From Larix sibirica (lineage: Eukaryota; Streptophyta; Pinopsida; Pinales; Pinaceae), in the NCBI GenBank assembly GCA_004151065.3, contig NWUY0300037302.1, forward strand, positions 16,497 through 29,740: DNA of 13,244 nt, read 5' to 3'. The notes beneath the pieces are model-generated. The model ran no database searches. It was not told where the DNA came from and was given only the letters and a program-made list of their open reading frames with translations. Every line of letters begins with the position of its first letter. Within the stretch, counting starts at the first letter, position 1. Positions 8,519 to 13,244 of the stretch are shown here, one piece after another. The position numbers and the translations under genes are program-made.

Positions 8519-9030
8519 AGGCTATAACCTACAACCATTACAATATGTCCAATTAATCAATATAGAACATTCGTCTTCAACTATGGTCATGATCAGTAAA
8601 TTAAATTTATTACAAGTTCTGAAAACACAAAACTAGTTAATAGGTTTTCGACTGATCACTACTAGTTTTATGCAAATATTTATAAAAATATTGTACCATA
8701 CCCAAATGACATTCTACATCCATCAGTGTATAATTTAAATGTACATGTACAACAAATAAACATTAGCAAATGATTCATATTCAAAGAAGTATATACAAAA
8801 CAGTCAAATTTCTAAAGAACCTATTAGACTAGTTTATAGGAAAAACTAGGAGTTTGTCTTTAAGATCTCCAGGCTTGCTATGTGTGTGATTTGTGAGGAT
8901 GAAAAGTAATAAATAACACATCAATACACATCCATAGGCTGTAACCTACAACCAATTCAAAACAGAAGGCAACAGTTTCAATCACATCCAAAAAAAATCA
9001 GTTCCTGATGGTTGTCCCCTACAACCATCT
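8519..9030 (+). repeat. Three dispersed copies of a CTACAACCA motif
   Basis: AGGCTATAACCTACAACCA at 8519-8537, AGGCTGTAACCTACAACCA at 8936-8954 and a looser GGTTGTCCCCTACAACCA at 9010-9027 share a core. A fourth, weak version (CCTACCTCTAGCCATCA) is at 9061. Spacing is irregular, so this is not a tandem array. The function is unknown. Confidence 0.6.
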
Positions 9031-9730
9031 TTCACTAATATATTTCAATTCGTAGGGATGCCTACCTCTAGCCATCAATAAAATTTGCATTCATATTAAA
9101 TTATTCAATATCAGATATTCAAATAGGATCATATCCATGCACAGAACATTTCCAAACAAAAATTCGGTGTGCTCAACTAGGCATCGAGAAAACTGTCGAC
9201 CAAAACGAACATATCTTGGTCATCCGGAAAGATTTTTTGATGAAACAAAAAGTGGTACTTACTGGAAATGATGTTCCAAAAAGAATGGTAGTTACAAAAA
9301 CACATAAATGATAAAACATTGGCTAACCATAGCATATTTTTTCGCCCCTCTTAATACTGTAGAGCCATTGTTACAATTTTTTAAGAAGAGAAAGAAGATC
9401 AGAAAGAATAACATCTCAGTTTTGAATCCTATGGAGTATGTTATTCCTATAATCAAATAATGACATAAAATAACCAATCATATAGATAAATAAAATAATC
9501 CACCATTGCACATATTCATCATAATATCATATTAAAACATATGTAAAATACTTATCTCAAGATATGGGAAACTGGCTCCAACGGGATAACATTCCTCTTA
9601 GCCATAGGCCCGGTCAATACATAAAATTGAACAGGACACACCTAAGATGAGGCCACATATCCACAAGTATAGTACCCTCAATCTCACAATATACTCCCAT
9701 AAACTTCACACAAATATATACTACATTTTT

Positions 9731-9863
9731 GTCTCTACTGCCAATAGGATCCTCCATTACCTGGCTAAGAACTTGGACAAGAAAAGGTACCTATGTAGAA
9801 GCAAGGTAATTGTCAGTCTCTACTACCAATGGGATCCTCCCATACCTATTTGAGAACCTAGAC
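9731..9863 (+). repeat. Imperfect 48-bp direct repeat, 85-bp period
   Basis: GTCTCTACTGCCAATAGGAT (9731) and GTCTCTACTACCAATGGGAT (9816) begin two related units. Both continue with CCTCC, ACCT, AGAAC and GGACA/AGACA. About 37 bases separate them. This is an old local duplication within the non-coding segment. Confidence 0.65.
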
Positions 9864-10127
9864 ACTAGACTAGGCTCTAAAGGAATCGAGCAACAGGAAC
9901 TCAATCCCAACACAACATTATAATTGTCACACTCACAACCCAGTGAGAATATCATAATCCAGACAATCCAAGCGAAGGATTAACTTTAACAAGGATAGAG
10001 CACATGAGTTTATAATATGGAGAGGTGAATCAAACCAAGGTAATCCAACACAAGTCAAGAGAGGGGGTTAACTTTACCACAAGGGGTCAATTCGAATAAA
10101 AATAAAATTCTAAGGGAAAATGGAGTT

Positions 10128-10157
10128 AATTCAAGTTGGGTGGGACCCACTTGAATT
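10128..10157 (+). repeat. Inverted repeat capable of a strong hairpin
   Basis: AATTCAAGT (10128-10136) pairs with ACTTGAATT (10149-10157), and GGGT (10138-10141) with ACCC (10145-10148), leaving a three-base loop and one bulged T. Nearby are the palindromes GTGGGCCCCAC (10203-10213) and AATTCGAATT (10219-10228). Confidence 0.65.
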
Positions 10158-10343
10158 TCCTGAGAGAGAAACTCAAATTTGCATAAGGAGGGGTTGGATA
10201 AGGTGGGCCCCACTCCCAAATTCGAATTAAGAGAGTGGAGGCTCATGTGGGGGGCTACTTAACCCAAGATAGGTTCATGAGGAGGAGTTACAACAATGTA
10301 TTAAGTGGAAGCACAAAAATAGGGTCATCAATGCATTGTGTAA

Positions 10344-10344
10344 N
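10344..10344. other. Single N at the left edge of the second block
   Basis: Unrelated AT-rich DNA changes at this N to the middle of an RT gene. The block begins at 10345, the base matching 4652, which itself follows another N. This is what a repeat contig placed by scaffolding would look like. Confidence 0.7.
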
Positions 10345-10886
10345 CATATTCAAATCCACCAACATGACCCGTATAAAACCTCCTTCACCACCCCATGGGG
10401 AACCTTTTCTTACCGAGTTATTCCCTTTGGGATCAAGAACGCTGGAGCCACTTTTCAACACGCCATGTCATATTGTTTTCATTATATGGTACGCATCATC
10501 CTAGCATACTTAGATGACCTCATGTCATGTTACAAGAAATGCTCGCAACATCGTGAGGACCTCTGTCAAATATTCCTCTGATGTCGTAAATATAACATCC
10601 ATTTGAACCCTCTCAGGTGTGTATTTTTTGTTCTTTCCAACTGATTGTTGGGATTAATTGTTTCCCAAAAGGAGATCACTATTGATCATTTAAAGGTTCA
10701 AGCCATTATTGATATCCTCCCCCCCCATGGAATACCTTGTGTCAGTTACAAAGTCTTCAAGGTAAGGAAAACTTCTTACGCTGATTCATACTAGATTACA
10801 CCATGACCATCCATGGATTTTTGTGTTTTCATCAATGCAACATTCCTTTCATTTGGGACAAGAAAGAATAAGCCTCGCTTGATGCC
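10345..10886 (+). pseudogene. Reverse transcriptase, C-terminal half, copy 2
   Basis: Same content as 4652-5193: the YKTSFTTPWG and NAGATFQ motifs and an intact YLDD box at about 10509-10520, with stops at 10579, 10642, 10782 and 10869 at the matching places and the same frameshift. The N-terminal half of RT is absent; unrelated DNA lies to the left of the N. It could make no functional RT. Confidence 0.85.
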
Positions 10887-11453
10887 CTAAAAAGGGATTT
10901 CCCTCTGGAATTTATGAAGGATTTCATCATTTACATCTTGGCATACCATCATGTTGTCGCTGGAGTGATCGTCCAAGAGGATACTGCTTATCAAGATCAT
11001 GTCATATACTATGTTAGTAAGAGCTTATCCGGTCCCCCTCTCTCATACCGTCATGAGGAGAAGCTATCCAGATTCCATATTCATTGTTTTTTCCATCCAG
11101 AAACCTTGTCATTACATACTCATGAAGAAAACCAAAGTTATTGCAAAATCAAAGCCTATACTTTCTCTCTTGAATCGACACCTTATCCAAGGTAAAGTAC
11201 CAAATGGGTCATTATCCTCCAAGAATATGACCTTGATTTTGTGATCGCCAAGAGAATAAAGGATTCAGTGTTGGTTGAGCTCATAGTGGATATACCAACC
11301 ACTACTATCTCATCCCATATCATTGATCACCTTCTGGATGAACATTTGTTCACCATATCTTCATATGATCATTGGTATGGGTACATCCTCGTTTATTTAC
11401 GAACTCAAAAGTTTGATCCTCACCTCATCTGCAAAAATCATCGTCATATCTAT
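10887..11453 (+). pseudogene. First RNase H domain and tether, copy 2
   Basis: Same as 5194-5760, including both frameshifts (near 11078 and 11193) and the missing catalytic acids. No independent difference was seen, so it adds no separate evidence about the domain. Confidence 0.75.
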
Positions 11454-12617
11454 CACCAATCCCCCCAGTACCTCCTTATCAGTGATGTTTTATATCGACA
11501 TGGAGTTGACACCATCTTATGATGATGTATTACACATGATGAGGCTGAACGGGTCTTAAAGGATTGTCATAATGGAGCTTGTGGTGCTCATATCTCGGGC
11601 ATAGTCGCTACCCAAAAGGTCATCCATGTAGGTTATTTTTGTCCCACCCTTTTCTCTGATTGTATTACGGCAGTCAAGCATTTTCGTAATTTCCAACTAT
11701 TCACTCCTAAGGCAATAATTCCTCCTGTGTCATTACATTTGGTGCTTACCATTGGTCCATTATGTAAATGGGGCATCAACTTCATGGAATCCAACCTTGC
11801 ATTGGAAAATGGCCATAGTTACATCATTTTGGTTGTCGACTATTTCACTAAATGAGTCGAAGCCATGCCGACATATAATTACACCAAGTCAATGGCGACC
11901 CATTTATTTTCAACCATGTCATAACTCGATTTGGAATCCCTCGCCAACTGGTGTCTGATCATGACTCTCACTTTGAATAGTTTGTGTGGAAAGGGCTCGC
12001 TTGATTTTTGAAATTTGAGCACCAACTCTCCTTCGCTTATTACCCTCAAGGAAAAGGCCAAGCTGATTCTATCAATAAAATCCTCAAAACCATACTCCAA
12101 TGGATGGTGGATAAGCATAAGTCCACCAAGCACCACATGTTTTTTATGGACCTATGGTCGTATTAAACATTAACCAAAACTGCGACTGGGTTTACTCCAT
12201 TTCATCTTGTTCATGAAGTGGACACCATTATCCCTATCAAGTGTCAAATCCCTTCATTGCACCTTTCCATCAAACATTTTCTAGAGACCTCAGTTTCTGA
12301 AACAATGCTTGATCACTCTAGAACAATCGAATGAGGATCATCATGTATCCCTCCAAACTATCGAAGCTTCCAAAAAAAAATTGAAAGCACATTATGACAG
12401 CCACATCCACCTAGGTGTATTCTAGGAAGGTGAACTTGTCCTTGTCTATGATCAAGCCCATAATTAAATTGGCAAGGGGAAGTTTGAGTCCATGTGGCAA
12501 GGACCCTATCTCATTAAACACTACCTCAGAAAAGGGGAATACCTTCTCACTAGTTTGGATGGCCAACTTTTGAGGAACCCCTGCAATGGGTTGTACCTCA
12601 AAAAATACTATGCGTGA
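11454..12617 (+). pseudogene. Integrase pseudogene, copy 2
   Basis: Same as 5761-6924. The CxxC Cys are Phe (codons 11682 and 11691), the first catalytic Asp is Asn (11778), the second is kept (11957) and the Glu is Asp (12065). It ends at the natural-looking TGA 12615-12617 after GLYLKKYYA. All stops and the one-base loss (near 11903) are shared with copy 1. Confidence 0.85.
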
Positions 12618-12705
12618 AACTGGCCCACCCTTAATACTTGTATTATAGTTGTATTTTCTTTTCCTTCGTAGTGAGCCTTACAGTTCGTTTCTTTGATATT
12701 CTCAA

Positions 12706-13131
12706 ATGGATCATCATCATGTCATTTACATTTTTTATGCAAATGACGCAAATAGGTACTTCCTAAATCTCGCCTCAGCTTCTTAGGTCCTCTATTCCCC
12801 ATCACACATCGTAATCCATATTAGTGGTGTGTGTATTGTTGCAGCCACCAATAATCAAATGGAATATGATGTCGTGATTGGCCTATTGGTCAATGTCGTC
12901 CATATGCACATTTTTCATCTTCATGTTTATCTTGATTCTCAGATGCTTGTGACACAGATGAAAAACTATTATCGAGTACATGATCCTTGTCTCTTTAGAA
13001 AGTACATGTGTGCTAGACAATTGGTTAGGAAATTTGAATCCATTACATCCATTCATGTTCTCAGGAGTATTAATAGTGTAGTATATCATACAACAAATGA
13101 AATTCTATATTGGCATATTAATCATCAATAA
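12706..13131 (+). pseudogene. Second RNase H, copy 2, with more complete C-terminus
   Basis: Same as 7013-7355 up to 13048, then different. After ITSIHVLRSINSV it continues in frame through TTNEILYWHINHQ to TAA at 13129-13131, eight residues longer than the other copy. The Trp-His-Ile-x-His tail appears to be the original end, since the other copy only lost it through a one-base deletion. The last catalytic Asp is replaced by Tyr (codon 13084), not Asn. The internal TAG, now at 12784, is shared. Confidence 0.75.
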
Positions 13132-13244
13132 AAAATAAATAATTAGCCATGCATGTGCATTCATCGTCATTGTGCATCCACATGTACATAACCATTGCAT
13201 CATCATCATCATCATCACAATAAAAGGATCATTTAAATAAAAAA
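13132..13244. other. 3' flank of second element, CAT microsatellite
   Basis: Homologous to about 7437-7560, with many substitutions. It contains GTGCATCCACATGTAC, shared with the other copy, and a CAT tract at about 13197-13217. It ends in an A-run at the window edge. No gene is seen. Confidence 0.6.

Larger units (their letters stand above)
8095..10343. other. AT-rich non-coding region, possible LTR
   Basis: No gene is seen in 2.2 kb; the short frames at 9292-9477, 9647-9853 and 10055-10246 have no recognisable content. It begins TGTAATGCCCCC, the style of many plant LTR starts (read in reverse, an LTR ending in CA). No matching LTR, polypurine tract or target duplication confirms this. It holds repeated motifs near 8519-9078, a direct repeat at 9731 and 9816, and palindromes near 10128-10228. 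The right end is cut by the N at 10344. Confidence 0.4.
10345..13048 (+). repeat. Exact 2704-bp direct repeat, copy 2
   Basis: Partner of 4652-7355. Shared decay (the same tandem TGA, now at 11520 and 11523, and the same frameshifts) shows that the two were one sequence until very recently, or are one sequence written twice. Confidence 0.85.
10345..13244 (+). mobile_element. Partial second Tat-like element (RT to 3' flank)
   Basis: A fragment carrying the RT palm, first RNase H, integrase and second RNase H, with no gag, protease or RT fingers. Up to 13048 it matches copy 1 base for base as far as compared. After that it is a distinct family member whose 3' end is less damaged. The 5' end is cut by the N and the 3' end by the window edge. 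Confidence 0.85.

Noticed and set aside
9292-9477. Minus-strand frame with a hydrophobic Phe/Leu/Ile run
   Set aside because: AT-rich DNA readily gives such runs; there is no start context, motif or neighbour to support a membrane protein.
9647-9853. Plus-strand 68-aa frame in the non-coding region
   Set aside because: It overlaps an internal direct repeat and shows no protein-like composition.
8095-10292. A complete 2.2-kb LTR running from TGTAA to TTACA
   Set aside because: The ends can be chosen to fit, but the flanks (CATGG and ACAAT) are not a target duplication, and no second LTR, primer site or polypurine tract supports it.
13194-13220. CRISPR-like or functional array in the CAT repeats
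   Set aside because: It is a simple trinucleotide microsatellite without spacers; the same type of tract occurs at the matching place near 7503.

Overview
The window looks like nuclear DNA from a land plant, probably one with a large, repeat-rich genome. The reason is that nearly all recognisable coding sequence belongs to a decayed Ty3/gypsy LTR retrotransposon of the plant Tat type (gag, protease, RT, RNase H, integrase, then a second RNase H). The species cannot be told; a conifer or another gymnosperm is possible but unproven. There is no bacterial, organellar or CRISPR signal. No intact host gene was recognised.

Layout. 1-429: leader, nothing recognised. About 430-1765: gag, ending in a basic linker and a damaged CCHC knuckle. 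1766-2215: linker. 2216-2770: aspartic protease. 2771-4019: proline-rich linker with two further CCHC knuckles after the protease. 4020-5193: reverse transcriptase, broken by a single N at 4646. 5194-5760: the first RNase H and a tether. 5761-6924: integrase. 7013-7414: a second RNase H domain. 7415-7696: AT-rich spacer. 7697-8055: a small coding-like remnant on the minus strand. 8095-10343: AT-rich non-coding DNA that starts like an LTR (TGTAATGCCCCC). 10345-13131: a second copy of the RT to second-RNase H block. 13132-13244: its 3' flank.

The two blocks 4652-7355 and 10345-13048 (2704 bp, constant offset 5693) look identical, sharing every stop and frameshift I compared. On the left both abut a one-base N. 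On the right the match falls abruptly to about 78% (hand count over the next 50 bases). That edge pattern suggests one repeat contig placed twice in an assembly, although a recent duplication or gene conversion could give the same result.

The genes would once have formed one Gag-Pol polyprotein: Gag packages the RNA, protease cuts the polyprotein, RT and RNase H copy the RNA, and integrase inserts the DNA. All are now pseudogenes. Reading passes through many frames. Most in-frame stops sit where the family has Arg, Trp or Gln and look like C-to-T or G-to-A changes, as expected for methylated, silenced DNA. No complete LTR pair, primer-binding site or polypurine tract could be identified.
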